Positions 51,977 to 64,000 of a DNA stretch of 64,000 nt are shown one piece after another. The DNA is taken from contig CM049311.1 of assembly GCA_026874595.1 (NCBI GenBank), forward strand, positions 7,665,676-7,729,675, given 5' to 3'. The position numbers and the translations under genes are program-made. Every line of letters begins with the position of its first letter. Positions within the stretch are counted from its first letter, which is position 1. The notes under the pieces are model-generated. The model was not told the DNA's origin and did no database searches. It worked only from the letters and a program-made list of their open reading frames with translations. The stretch is from Sipunculus nudus. Its lineage: Eukaryota > Annelida > Sipuncula > Golfingiida > Sipunculidae.

Positions 51977-51981
51977 ATACA

Positions 51982-53697
51982 TTTGCTGAAAAATGAAAAT
52001 ATGAGAAACGTTTAGGTGACTGATTTGCCATAATGGAGACTAGTTTAATTCATAAGCATATCCCATATCCTTAATCTTTTACGGCCATTTTGTATCACAT
52101 TTGTCTATGTGGTATAAGATTATAATTTCAACAGTGATAAACACAAATGGAATGTGACATTCTCCAATGTGGCCCCATGAGTGGCTACCTAAGCTAGTTA
52201 AGTATTTCTCCTAAAGGTCACACACTGGAATGATGGCAAAGTTACACTAGGAATTGGTTACATTCAATCAACTATAAGTGTTTGCATATTATTTCTCCGC
52301 TTTTATTTAACATCAAATACCATTACAAAATGTAGACATTTTAACTGCAGTGTATACATTCCACATCTATGGATACTATTTGTTACGGTAATCATCAGAA
52401 ACAAACCTTCAAGGCCTGCTGGAATCTTCACCTTGCCAACTAAACGGAAATGGTAATAATGGTAACTCTATAACAATAAAAATTATTACTTCATACCGAG
52501 AGCTGGAAATCACTCTACGCCCTGCAGGGTCACACACGTGTTCTCAAAATCATCAACAATAAGAAAAGTGTTCATGCTAGCTATATAAGATTATCATTTT
52601 TATATTAATTAATTCATGTACATCACTAACAACCTCAACCCTCAGATCCCTTTGTCCAGCATGAATCGAGTAAAGTATGAGTATATGGCAACTTCTGAGA
52701 TCAGTGTAATCTTGAGCTTTTCTGCACCAGCTTTCCTAAGTATTTATTACTACTAGCACAGCACAAATATTTCCATAGACCGACACTGCCCTTCTGTAGC
52801 TGCCATTTGGAAAAGAATAGCTTAGAAAATTGGATACTACCGGTATCTTTGGTTGGCACTTGGCCAAGAGCAACCTTTCATATGTCTATCTTTTTTAATT
52901 AACTGTCTTTTGCATTAATCAGTCTACCTTGATATTGGAGCCAAGAGTACCATTGGCTAAAACAGGCCTATGTATTAACAAGACATTTCTTTTGGCTAAT
53001 GCTACCTAAACAATGATGTTTGATAGAAAAAGCATAAAATATGATATGGCAGAAGTATGGAAAATCCAAGCTGCAAAAGTCATGAAATTTGGAGTAACAA
53101 GAAACAGAGACTACTTTTGTGTATACATGTAGCAAGGCACAAATTCAACCTTCAGGAGAGTTTTTATTTATTTGTTATCATTACACCCCTCACCACCAGT
53201 AGCTTTGTCCTTTTATGATTTTCAGTAACACATCACTATAATGTTCATTAAATAAACCTTTAATTATTAGTCCTTCATCTTCATACTGGCTTTCACAAAC
53301 CTCAGTTCAGTGAGCCACTCTGCCGTCTATTTCATGAATACTGTATAAACCTCAAAATCAGCCAATCCTATCCAACAAACAAAATGTCAAGAACACACTA
53401 TTCACACACCAATTGAACAAAATGTGTGCACCAGAAATGGGACAGGTTTATATGGCTTTGATTGGTCAAAATCTGTACCCTCCCAGCACTGCAAAATGTT
53501 GGGTCTATAAATAAACAGCTCCAGACGTGCTCAAGATGTAAAACAAGTGGGAGTCATACGCTTGGTTTAATTGCCTTGTCCATTTTTCATGAAATAGACA
53601 CCAGAGTGGCTTGCTGAATCAAGGTCTGTGACACTGTGGATAACATAGACTTGATATAAAGAAGATGAAGATGAATATTCCTTAGCACTTTTATCAC
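51982..53697. other. Intergenic DNA and probable DERA 3' UTR
   Basis: No gene seen. DONSON (plus) and DERA (minus) converge on the interval 47575-53697. The part next to 53697 is presumably DERA 3' UTR; a minus-strand AATAAA (plus TTTATT at 53163-53168) is one candidate signal. Confidence 0.4.
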
Positions 53698-56600
53698 TTA
53701 AGCCATTGGCAGCTCATGAGCTGCTGCGTACCGCCCAGTGACGTGGTGATATATCTGCCTCTCGATATCACCGAGCAGAGAACTTGCACCAATACGGAAC
53801 AGTTCTGGTCGCAGCCATTCATCCCCCAACTCTTCCTTCATCAATGATAACCAGGTCAGACTGTCCTTGGCACTCCGTATCCCACCAGCTGGCTTAAACC
53901 CAACCTGTTAATGTTAAAATAACCTGAGGACCATACAGCTTTCAGCAGAGCTGATATTATTTTGATATATTTATATTTATGTATAGTAAATTACAATGTC
54001 TTTACTGGCATGAAACATTTATTGGAATTTATTTGAAAAACTTAATCATGTTAGTTTAATAATCTCTGTCCCGCTTTTATTTCAAGGAACATTCACCTGC
54101 CAGTAGGAGTTTACTGTTTACTCTAATTCCAACCTCTTCTCCCCTCTTTTCACACTGGACCATCATTAATATTAGAATGAAATTTTAAGAAGCATATATT
54201 CTTGAACAATAATCATTTATACAATTGTGAAAATGCTTCTTCTGTCCAAACATGATATGTGAGATTATAGATGTTACTTCACTACTCAGATATATTTTAT
54301 TACTAGTAGTTATCTATGACCTAACTGACCTTGAATCCCGTTTTCTGGTAGTAATTCCTGATGGCACGGACCATCACCAAGGCAACAGGAAAGATGGCAT
54401 TCACACCCTCTTTACCAGTGGAAGTCTTAATAAAATCAGCACCTACAAAAATTTAGTCTTTTTTTTTTAATGAATCCTGCATGACCTTTCTAGATCACTG
54501 GTACAGAGTCAGACATAGAGAAGACAGAATGACAGACAAGATGAATCACAGCCCACCTATGTAACCTTTGTCCTGTTTTTGTAATGGAAGTAACATGTTC
54601 ATAGTGAATTTATTTCAGGTTTAAAAGATTTTACCTCATTGGTTTTCCAATAAATGTTTTTAGCTCCTACATAAACAGACATGGGGTCTATTACAGTTGT
54701 TCTATTACTATTACTATTACTATTACTTTCAATTTCTGATATTACTATTACTATTACTATTACCACATTTTATCTTCTATTACTATTACTATTACTATTA
54801 CTGGGGTATCTATTACTATTACTATTCTTATTACATGTACTTAAACTGTTGGTAGGATTCTAGACCTTGCGAAGCCATGAGTGCTATGAACTAGCACTAC
54901 AATCACATGTTTATATAATATTAAAAGCAACTATATCATCCAGTTACCTACCCAATTTTCTTATACTGTGTCTGTCATTTACAAGAAGCCTAATAATACT
55001 GGAGTTCTTAATTATTTCTGCTTCTTTAATTCTGTTTTTTTTTTAATATTTTGAAACCTCAATGATCGTTATTTGGGTGTTTCAAGTCGAAATTATAAGA
55101 TAATTGTATGAACTCTGGAACACATGTAAATTAAAGCAACCCATTGTAAAGGCCCCGGCATATGTGAAATATTGATTTATAATTATATGCATACTTGTAC
55201 ATTTTATATTATTTTCATATATATTTCACATAAATTTATTTTGTAGTACATACTTCCATTTAGATTTAATCCTTCGTTCTCATAGTCAGTAAATAAAGAT
55301 TTTCAGTGTGACTAAAGATTGTCTCCAGAGGAATTATTCATGATTATTGCATATTATTATTTAATAAAGCTGACAATTCAGTCCTTTATGTATGTATCAG
55401 GAGAGGAATTTATGTAGGGATGTGTCCTGTTTCCCAATCCTTATAAATTTATCCAATAAAAATACTGTTTACGTCAAGATTCTGGACAGAACCAAACTGG
55501 AGACAAAAGTACCCCATCTTCTCGGGTGTATATGTTCATTTGGATGTGATGCCATGTTTTATTCCATCACATAATACATATTGAGAGTGAACAGAGAGGT
55601 GGTAAACTTTGCAATAATGGTAGCATGCATGGCTTTTATTCTTCAGGCATGCCCTTCTTCATTGCAGCAAAACAAGCATAGGATAATTTAGGAATAAGGT
55701 GATTTAAACTTACATCAATTTTACAAAACAAATAAAATATTATTTAAATCACTTTCACAATAAATTTGGTATTAAACAATCTTGTACTTTAAATTTTGTA
55801 CATAACAGGATCTAATTATTCGATATCAAAATTTCAGATATTAAATAATAATATATTAATAGTCACATATTCTCATATAACATAATCAAATAAATTAATA
55901 TCATGAAAAAAATGGTTCATTTAATTTTAAAAATATAAATTAACATAATTTTAGATACTGAATGAAGGTCTGCAAAATTGGTACTATGAAATAACAGACA
56001 AGTATTAAAAGAATATTTTAAAAGAATGTGTATATAAATTAACTAGATAATACATGTGCCTGCAGTATGACTTTATCCAAGTGATTGTAGTACTGGTCTG
56101 AGTTTATAGCATTGTAGGCTTCAGTACGTTATGGGTAGTGAAAACACCATAAGCTTATCATGAACATTTTGGGTCTGCAATGTATCTGGTTCCATATTAT
56201 ATTTTCTTGAATGTGTGTTATTGCAATCTGTATGATTAAAATGCAAACTGGCTTGTGAAAACAAATCTAGGTACATTTCAGAATATGCATAATGATTGAT
56301 GGATGTGAGATAAGATGTACATGTCACAATAATATAATACACTATTTATCTGTCTCTTAACATCAAACATGCCTCTGTTTATCCATGGTTTACTAATCAA
56401 AGGTCAGATTGTACCAGGTAACTTATTTGGCTGTGACCTACTCTGTCCAGTACTCTTATGTAATTAGCACCAGTGGTCACCAACAATGTGGCAGCTGGCC
56501 CATGCTTGCCTCAACAATAGGCACATCCTGGGCAGTTACTGGACAAGAACTGAGTCTGTTCAGCATTATTTGCTGATATGCTTCATGATCAAGGGGCTCA

Positions 56601-59600
56601 CAGGAAGTAATAGAAAGTAATATGTATTACTCTATTACTTTGCCTTCTGTTTCTATTACTATTACTATTACTGCTCAAATTTTTGAGTCTATTACTATTA
56701 CTATTACTATTACATGGAAAAAGCTGTAATAGTCTATTACTATTACTATTACTTATTACTATTACCCCATGTCTGTACATAAACAGACCAGTCTGCTCTG
56801 ACAAGCAGTCTGACACTTAACAGCATATCTACAGATAGCTTCTGATCCAAATCCTGGTGACTCTTTGGTCACAGACAAACAACCAAGGTATTTCATTTGA
56901 ATTAAATGAGTTCATATTTAAAATTTGATATATATGCATGGTTTGAAAAAAAAAATTATTAAATAGGTTCGGCAATTCTTTCATTAACAAGGATCAACAC
57001 CAGCTCATTGTCTTCACTATAATAATCTTAATATGTATAACTACATGTGTAGCAGCATCAGCAAAGTACTGTGATCCATATCAGGATATAATGTGTCATT
57101 ACAGTCCTATTTTTATGGAATTTTGATGTTCATACCTGCCATCATACAGACCATGCTGGCCTTGTAGACGTTGGTCAGACTGCCCAGCTCGCCAGTAGCT
57201 AAGATCGTCTTGAGATGTGCCTCACCACATGCTTCCTTCATCGCACAAACTTCTTCATAAATACCTGTACATGAGAATATCATCACTCTGCACTCAGTAT
57301 ACAGGACGGAAATAATGCCACACATAGATAAGATTAAATTAATGCTATTCTGATATTTTACCCTTTACTGTCAACAGGCTCACTAAAGTGCACTCAAAAA
57401 AGGCACTTAGACCTCTCTCATCATGCCAGATTTGCTGAGGTCAAACATCTCACATGGTGCCAGATACTCTGAGGTCAAACATCTCTTAGAGTGCCAGATT
57501 CTCTGAGGTCAAACATACTCATATCTGCTTTGTTCTAAAGATTCTGATTAACCGAAGCAAAACATCTCAGTAGGGACTTGAAAATTTGGGAAAGAAACAA
57601 ATGCTGAGCAGTGTATAGCCTGTACTGTACAGGTAAAGAAAAGGAAAAGGTAAATCATTTCTGGTCTCAGAGTTTAGAACTGTGCTTCATGTGCTTCAAA
57701 TTAGTTATGGTATTTTAATATGTTGCCCAAAAAAAAAACATGCTTAACAGCAATACAACAGTACATAGATTTACATCTTAAGACTATTTTAATTATTACT
57801 GATAATTTTTTTTTAACTTAACAACATCTCAACCATATAATTATAAACCCTTTCTCAAAACTGTTGTGGTACAAACCTCTCCAGTTGCCTGTAAGAGCGT
57901 ATGTTCTGTTTATAACAATATCAATTTCTGAAGCTCCATCTGCAACTGCCTGACGAATTTCTTCCAGCCTTGTTTTCAGATGAGTCTGGCCCGCAGGAAA
58001 CCCTGTGGCAACTGGAAAACAAAAACCACAAAAATAAAATAAAATAAAATTGTTTATGTTTATTTCAAAACAATTTCAGTATCATTAAGTCAATGTAACC
58101 CAATTTTTATACATCAAATAACTGGGGACATACATAAATACCAACATTTAACATTTACAAAGGAAAAATTATTATTTGTTCACCAGGAGGTGAGGTATTA
58201 TATTTTCCTCTTGGTTTGTTAGTAGGTTGGTCTGAATGTTAGCAATTTTACATAAAAAATAATGAATAGATATTGATGAAATTTTGAAGCTGGTTAGCCT
58301 AGGTGTATACATGAGGAACTATCAACAAAATTTAAGAAGTAACTTGGATCTCCATTATATGTTCTTCATTAAAGGGTTCTACAATATTGTCACATGATGC
58401 TATTTACCTGTCCAGGCTCACAGCTGCAGCCATTCATAGGTATTAGAGGGTTCCTTTGTTCAAGAGCTCACTGTGAACCAGGTTGGTGACCCATGAGACT
58501 GTTATGGAACACAGGAAAGTTGTATTTGGTTTCCGAGGAAGGTATGTGGTCTCTGAATACACATTTAAATTTACACAAAGATCTCTACAAAACAACACTG
58601 TGGAGCTGACTCCTTTAAAACAGGACTGGGGTTATAATCTGTTCTGCATAGATATCCAAGTTTGTAACACCACACTGCATGTTGGGTTGGGCGGGGGGGG
58701 GGGGGGGGGGAATTTTCCTATATTTTTTGTTCAGTAATCACAGAATAAAGACCTACCTGAAGCTATGGGTATATTGGTAGCTCCTACAGCCTTCAAAGAC
58801 TTAACACAATCAGCAACACGTGCAGGATATACACATACAGCTCCACAAGTTATCCCTGAAACAAATTTGGTATTTATTTGAATATGAATTATCATTTATA
58901 CATGAAAGTCATAATTTCAAAAGATCAAAATTTTATGATTTATTGATGATCTTTTTTTTTTAATTTAAAGTCCTTTGAAAAATTCTGACAAATTGCTTCA
59001 TGACTCTAATACAGGATTAAACTTTATGAGGTAACAGTAATGGTTACCTTTATCATGCATATTAATGGCCTTCATGAGATCTTCTCTGATTGGATGCTTG
59101 GCTTTATAGCACAGTCTCTGTACATTTGAAGGTGTGTCATCTCCAGACAGTGTGGTCAAATCAATGCAAGTCACTGCTCGGAGTAACCAGGCTGCCTGTA
59201 AATACAGAACACATGAACAGAGTAACCAGGCTGCCTCTAAATACAGAACGCATGGAGAAGCCAGGTCGCCTGTAATACAGAACTCATGCACAGAGTAACT
59301 AGGCCACCTGTAAATACAGAACACATGCATGGAGTAGCCTGGCTACTTGTAAATACAGAACATATGCACAGAGTAACCAGGCCACCTGTAAATACAGAAC
59401 ACATGCACAGAGTAACCAGGCCACCTGTAAATACAGAACTTATGCACAGAGTAACCTGGCCACCTGTAAATACAGAACACATGCACAGAGTAACCAGGCC
59501 ACCTGTAAATACAGAACATATGCACAGAGTAACCAGGCCACCTGTAAATCCAGAACACAAGCACAGAGTAACCAGGCTGCCTGTAAATTTAGAACACATA

Positions 59601-61075
59601 CACAGAGTAACCAGGCCGCCTGTAAATACAGAACACATGCACAGAGTAACCAGGCCACCTGAAAATATAAAACGCATGCACAGAGTAACCAGGCCGCCTG
59701 AAAATACAGAACACATGCACAGAGTAACCAAGCCATCTGTAAATACAGAACACAGGCACAGAGTAACCAAGCCATCTGTAAATACAGAACACAGGCACAG
59801 AGTGACCAGGCCACCTGTAAATACTAAACACATGCACAGAGGAACCAGGCCACCTGTAAATACAGAACACAGAATAACTAGGCCCCCTGAGAAATAAAGA
59901 TCACATGCATGTAGTAACCAGGCCACCTGTAAATACAGAACACATGCACAGAGTAACCAGGCTGCCTGTAAATACAGAACACATGCACAGAGTAACCAGG
60001 ACACCCGTAAATATAGAACGCATGCACAGAGTAACCAGGCCGCCTGAAAATACAGAACGCATGCACTGAGTAACCAAGCCATCTGTAAATACAGAACACA
60101 AGCACAGAGTAACCAGGCCACCTGTAAATACAGAACACATGCACAGAATAACTAGGCCCCCTGAAAAATAAAGATCACATGCATGTAGTAACCAGGCCAC
60201 CTGTAAATACAGAACACATGCACAGAGTAACCAGGCCACCTGTAAATAAGGAACAAATGCACAGAGTAACCAGGCTGAATGTAAATACAGAACACATGCA
60301 TGGAGTAACCAGGCCACCTGTAAATGCAGAACATATTCACAGAATAACCAGGCGGAATGTAAATACAGAACACATGCACATACTAACCAGGCCATCTGTA
60401 AATACAGAACACATACACAGAGTAACCAGTTGGCCTGTCATGGTAAATATAGAACACATTAAAAATATTTATTACATATCATACACTCACATAATATATT
60501 TGCCTCTTCTTGTATATAAATTATACAAAAAAGGCTTGGTGGGCAACAAGTGTAACAGTGTGTTGTGCAAATATTCTCATGGCATATAAAGCAATGTTTC
60601 ATGTGTTCAAGGGCATGCTGGATGTCTATGTGAGAACTAAAACTATACAAATTTAACCCTGATATAAATAAATCTTTAACACTAACTATGCTGTACCAAT
60701 ATAATCTAAATACTCAACACACTTTACCAATAAATCTTTATGACTAATAACACTCAAATTTAGATACTAACTATACTCTACAGATAAATTTTCAATAAAA
60801 AACACTCAATCAAGAAATTTTTAACATTAAACATGCATGAAGAAGCAATAAGTGTGCAATTAATAAATACACACCCTTTAAGTAATTAATTTAACAAAAC
60901 TCAGCTTTTAACATCTCTGCTACTTCCCTGTTGTCTGAGGTTAATTACACAGAAACCTTTTGATCTCCAGCACTTACCTGCCACTGTTTTTTTACAGATC
61001 TCCTCGTTCCTAACGTCGCTGCTCTCCTCTGGACAGCTGGCAGGTTGATGAAGACATTCTCCACCTCCGCCGAAT
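53698..61075 (-). CDS. DERA: Deoxyribose-phosphate aldolase (lacks first exon)
   Basis: Minus-strand exons: 61075-60978, 59195-59048, 58855-58757, 58011-57877, 57264-57136, 54442-54330, 53904-53698 (stop TAA). All junctions are GT-AG with matching phase, encoding 308 residues plus a split first codon; human DERA has 318, so only about 10 N-terminal residues are missing. Recognised: RRSVKKQWQAAWLLRAVTCI, DLTTLSGDDT, ITCGAVCVYPARV, ATGFPAGQTHLKTRLEEIR, KTILATGELGSLTNVYKASM, GADFIKTSTGKEG, VGFKPAGGIRSAKDS, ELFRIGASSLL and YHHVTGRYA. Catalytic residues of the class I aldolase are intact: Schiff-base Lys in FIKTS (codon 54428-54426), the second Lys in GFKPAGG (53895-53893) and the proton-relay Asp in EIDIV (57922-57920). 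The enzyme splits 2-deoxyribose-5-phosphate into glyceraldehyde-3-phosphate and acetaldehyde in the cytosol. The start exon was not found up to 64000. Confidence 0.95.
54697..54838 (+). repeat. (CTATTA)n microsatellite, array 1 (DERA intron)
   Basis: Interrupted 6-bp repeat; preceded by ACAGACATGGGG at about 54676-54687. Confidence 0.85.
56627..56766 (+). repeat. (CTATTA)n microsatellite, array 2 (DERA intron)
   Basis: Interrupted 6-bp repeat; followed by CCCCATGTCTGT, the inverted flank of array 1. Confidence 0.85.
58693..58710 (+). repeat. 18-nt G homopolymer
   Basis: Uninterrupted G run in a DERA intron, after GGGTTGGGC; a possible quadruplex-forming site and a likely sequencing weak point. 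Confidence 0.85.
59177..60445 (-). repeat. 39-bp minisatellite built from the DERA exon 3' splice acceptor, about 33 units
   Basis: On the plus strand the unit is CACAGAGTAACCAGGCCACC followed by TGTAAATACAGAACACATG. The first unit overlaps the true acceptor and first ~18 nt of the DERA exon starting at 59195. On the sense strand each unit therefore carries TTCTGTATTTACAG plus G(T/C)(G/A)GCCTGGTTACTC, a copy of intron end plus exon start. Since 39 is divisible by three, long frames run through on both strands. A variant unit (AATAAAGATCACATGCATG) at 59886 and 60160 marks a larger internal duplication with indels. Confidence 0.92.
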
Positions 61076-62200
61076 CTAGTGATAAAGCAGAGGAAATAAT
61101 GTTAGAGGATGTTTAGAATGTAATGTGTTAATATCTTTCATGTCAACTTTACCTTCATAATATCAAGTAGGCCTGTGAAATTTCTAAGGGGTCTTAAATC
61201 TAATTCCATTTTTGAGTATTGCCATTTGATTAAATTCTCAATCTGATTGTTGTAAACATTCACAGTATTTTTTAGACATATTTAGATATTTTTTTCCCAG
61301 ATAATGCCAAGATGAACATCATAAATGTTCTGAAGCATACATAAGGCATTTTGAGCAACATCCACGCAAATGTAGTGATCATTCAGGTAATCTTCCCATA
61401 TCTGACAATGCCTGATTGTCTCAAGGCAAAAAATTGTTAATAACATACAAATATTTCGTCAATCTTGAGCATTAAATAAACTGAATAATCATCACCTGGT
61501 AACATATTTAACCTCTATAATCTTCACTTTTTATTTTATTCCATAGCAGCTTTGTCGTGATTTATTTGCTTTACACAAGCTGGTTTCTGAGCTTGGTTTA
61601 AAGATTTAACCCAGATTCCTTTCAAGGGAGGTAATAAGTATCTGGACCTTTGTGAAAGCTCCTTAAAGTGGCCTTGCAAAGCCAGGTGCAGCTTTGAATA
61701 GACATGCAGCCATAAATAGGGATATATTGTAATAATTTATCAAACCATTTAAAAGGACAAAGTAATATTAATATCCTCTCATCACCACAGTTGGTTAAAT
61801 GAAGGATACAAAGTGACCTTTCTTTTAAAAAGTGCTATCTACATGATAGATTATTGCTGTAATATAATACTGATAAAGTAAAATTAGTTATCATTAAATA
61901 GAAACTGAATTGACATAATAGGAATGCACTTTAAAGGAGTATTCAGAAAATGAAAGTTGACGATATATAAATGTTCAGTTGTAGAAATGTATCTGTTAGA
62001 GAAATCCAAGTCTGTTATATTGTTATAGTTCCTAACATTAATAAACATTAATTACAATGTGCCAAATTTAACAAATATTTTAACTTGTGCTCAACTTAAG
62101 ATGTTTGATATAAATTACATCTGTATTTATTGCAGTTGTCCACATTTTAACAACCCTTATAGGATTACTTAGATGAGATAGGGATCATAATGCCAAAATA
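61076..62200. other. DERA intron or upstream DNA, no feature seen
   Basis: AT-rich. It should contain intron sequence upstream of the exon at 61075; no short exon with an ATG, about 30 coding bases and a phase-1 donor was recognised. Confidence 0.4.
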
Positions 62201-62206
62201 GCATTA

Positions 62207-62415
62207 ACACTGAAAGCAGAAAGAAAAAGGAAGAAAGGCAGACCAAGAGTAACCTGGAGAAAATTGGAACTGTGGAAGAGAAAGAGAGAGATGAGATCGG
62301 ATGGGATGGTGCAGCAGGCAGCAAGTAACAACCAGAGCCAAAGACCAGGCACAATGAAGAGAACGTTATTGTATGGCCTAATACACCACGATGGATGTGA
62401 AGAAGATAAGTAACA
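62207..62415 (+). pseudogene. C-terminal tail of a non-LTR retrotransposon polymerase
   Basis: One frame reads KKGRPRVTWRKLELWKRKRE, then QQAASNNQSQRPGTMKRTLL and HHDGCEEDK before a stop. The GRPxxTW ... A.(D/N)(R/N) ... ALxxxxxEED pattern closes the polymerase of many animal non-LTR elements (RTE-like and relatives). Only the last ~65 codons are left, 5'-truncated as usual for such elements. Confidence 0.6.
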
Positions 62416-64000
62416 AGATTTCCCCTAATTTATTTTTTATTTAATATTTTAATTTATATATTCACATCAGATATTAACTCAAAACCAGTTGAATGGAAGA
62501 CTGGTATCCTTGAGACTGCATATTCAGCTGATAAATCAAAATAATTTACTTTCCAGCGTCTGAATTTCAGACCCAAAGTGTCACACATGTCAATGTCACA
62601 TCTCTAGTCAGTACTTGTCACACATACAAAACTTTCCTATGGGGGCTGCATTTGTTTGCCTATCACATGATCAGCTCATGAATATGGCATGACCCAGCAG
62701 AGAACCAATAGGAGATAAGGACAAATGACATCACTCATAGACTTGTAACCTGCTCATGAGCTTATCACTAGCTGTCATGACACATCAAGTTAACCCATAT
62801 TAAAAGGCCTAAAGCCCTCATACACTTCTTATTGCCTCACAAAACCCTAACAACATATATTTTCAAATACTTTTTCAAATGATTTTAATAAGAAGTTATA
62901 ATATAAGTTTTATTTTAGGGTTTATTTATTATTTTATTATGTTTAAAATACAACTAATTTGAACTGAATTTGAAAATATTTTTAAAATGTTTAAGGTATA
63001 TAATCTTTGTGTGTATCATATGGAAAATTCTATATCTATTGTCATAGTTTATTTACACCTGTATCAATATTTTAATTATATATATATATATATAATGCAT
63101 GTGTGTGATTATTAAATATCTTACAAATTTCATATATCATGTGTGTGTGAGTGCCAATATGTTGTGCATTTTTAATAATTTATTTTTTTTTATATTTATA
63201 AATCACCTCTTAAATTAAACTGGTTTAGTTATGTAACACTTGAGTAAATACATAAAGGTGTGTGTGTGCTGAAATGTATATGTTTGATTTATATCAATCT
63301 AGGTTTTTATATCAATTATTTATACCATTCATATACTTAACATATGTTTTAACTTTTTAGGCGTTTCCAGGATCCATTTGTTATTAAATGCAAACACTGG
63401 CCCAGTTGATTCCATGCTCAGAATATGTGCGGGCTGTCTGGTTATGCAGCTTAAATATTTTCTTTCTGTAAGTTTTCAGAAGTGCATCAAAAACTTAAAT
63501 TTAAATAGGAGTATTTACCTGTATTATATAATTGAAGTGATAAATACTGATCACTAGTTTAAATGGTCACACACTTGATCACCCACACATAACAAGCACA
63601 CATACACCAGAATATAGTGCTGAATGTGTTATATTAAAATAAACAACCAATATTACTGCTGTCACCTTTGTTATATTTACAATTATTGTCTTGCACTATT
63701 CATTAAGGTTGATTTCCCTTGTTTTGACATAGAAATATGCACATTCAATAAGTGTAAATATAGAGCATTTTATGAATGATCAGTTTTACCCTACAACTAA
63801 GATGCAAATCTCAACAACTCATTCTACAGCTCTAGGATGTTTGATCCACTTGAGGGTGGTGGTAACATGGTGGCCAACCTCATTAGCAGCTAGTTAAAAT
63901 AGCACCAAGTCTAGAGCTAGTCATTTTGTGAAATGCCTGAGTGAATCACATTCACTGATTTTGCACATCGACTATATATTTATATATATATATATATATA
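62416..64000. other. AT-rich DNA without a supported gene
   Basis: Contains (TA)n tracts at about 63077-63094 and 63970-64000 (window edge) and short TGTGTG runs. No exon recognised on either strand. Confidence 0.45.

Noticed and set aside
54681-54863. 60-codon Leu-rich frame
   Set aside because: Encoded by the CTATTA microsatellite.
59237-60395. Long open frames of 294, 203, 164 and 136 codons on both strands
   Set aside because: They come from the 39-bp minisatellite, whose period is divisible by three; the repetitive peptides occur in several frames and have no gene context.
61080-64000. Search for DERA exon 1 (short, phase-1 donor)
   Set aside because: Candidates such as those ending near 61148 or 63668 have the wrong phase or an in-frame stop; the exon is probably beyond 64000.
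1-64000. CRISPR arrays, operons, phage or bacterial mobile elements
   Set aside because: Nothing prokaryotic is visible; the genes are spliced animal genes and the tandem arrays lack CRISPR repeat-spacer structure.

Overview
The window looks like nuclear DNA of an intron-rich invertebrate animal. It is AT-rich, its genes are split into many small exons with GT-AG introns, and it is full of short interspersed repeats. The repeat families resemble those common in bivalve molluscs: CAGCTGA-ended elements with CCGTCTGTC tracts, GGTGGCGCCACC elements, and tRNA-derived SINEs. The bivalve assignment is inference from repeat style and protein similarity; I could not run a search.

Four genes can be supported. 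(1) 5884-7630, minus: a signal peptide exon and the first half of a C-type lectin domain; the rest of the domain was not found. (2) 22599-27845, minus: microsomal glutathione S-transferase 3 (MGST3), five coding exons plus a second, homologous first coding exon. (3) 28845-47574, plus: DONSON, the replisome/checkpoint factor, rebuilt as ten exons encoding 571 residues with continuous phase, including one U12-type (minor spliceosome) intron. (4) 53698-61075, minus: deoxyribose-phosphate aldolase (DERA), seven exons with all catalytic residues, lacking only the short N-terminal exon. MGST3 and DONSON are head to head across about 1 kb; DONSON and DERA converge.

Layout: 1-0.9 kb holds a decayed non-LTR reverse transcriptase; 1-5.9 kb and 7.6-14.8 kb are otherwise featureless AT-rich DNA with microsatellites; 14.8-20.8 kb is a cluster of dispersed repeats ending in a ~145-bp tandem array; 20.8-28.2 kb is the MGST3 locus; 28.2 kb carries a perfect 86-bp-arm foldback in the MGST3/DONSON divergent promoter; 28.8-47.6 kb is DONSON, whose 9.8-kb first intron is packed with repeats, some in nested inverted order; 48-52 kb is a second repeat cluster; 53.7-61.1 kb is DERA, whose first sampled intron holds a 39-bp minisatellite made of copies of its own splice acceptor; 61-64 kb is AT-rich with one retrotransposon tail.

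The genes have unrelated roles (detoxification, DNA replication, deoxynucleoside catabolism, carbohydrate recognition), so the linkage is not a pathway cluster. The most interesting items are the splice-acceptor minisatellite in DERA, the perfect foldback in the divergent promoter, the duplicated first exon of MGST3, and the U12 intron in DONSON.
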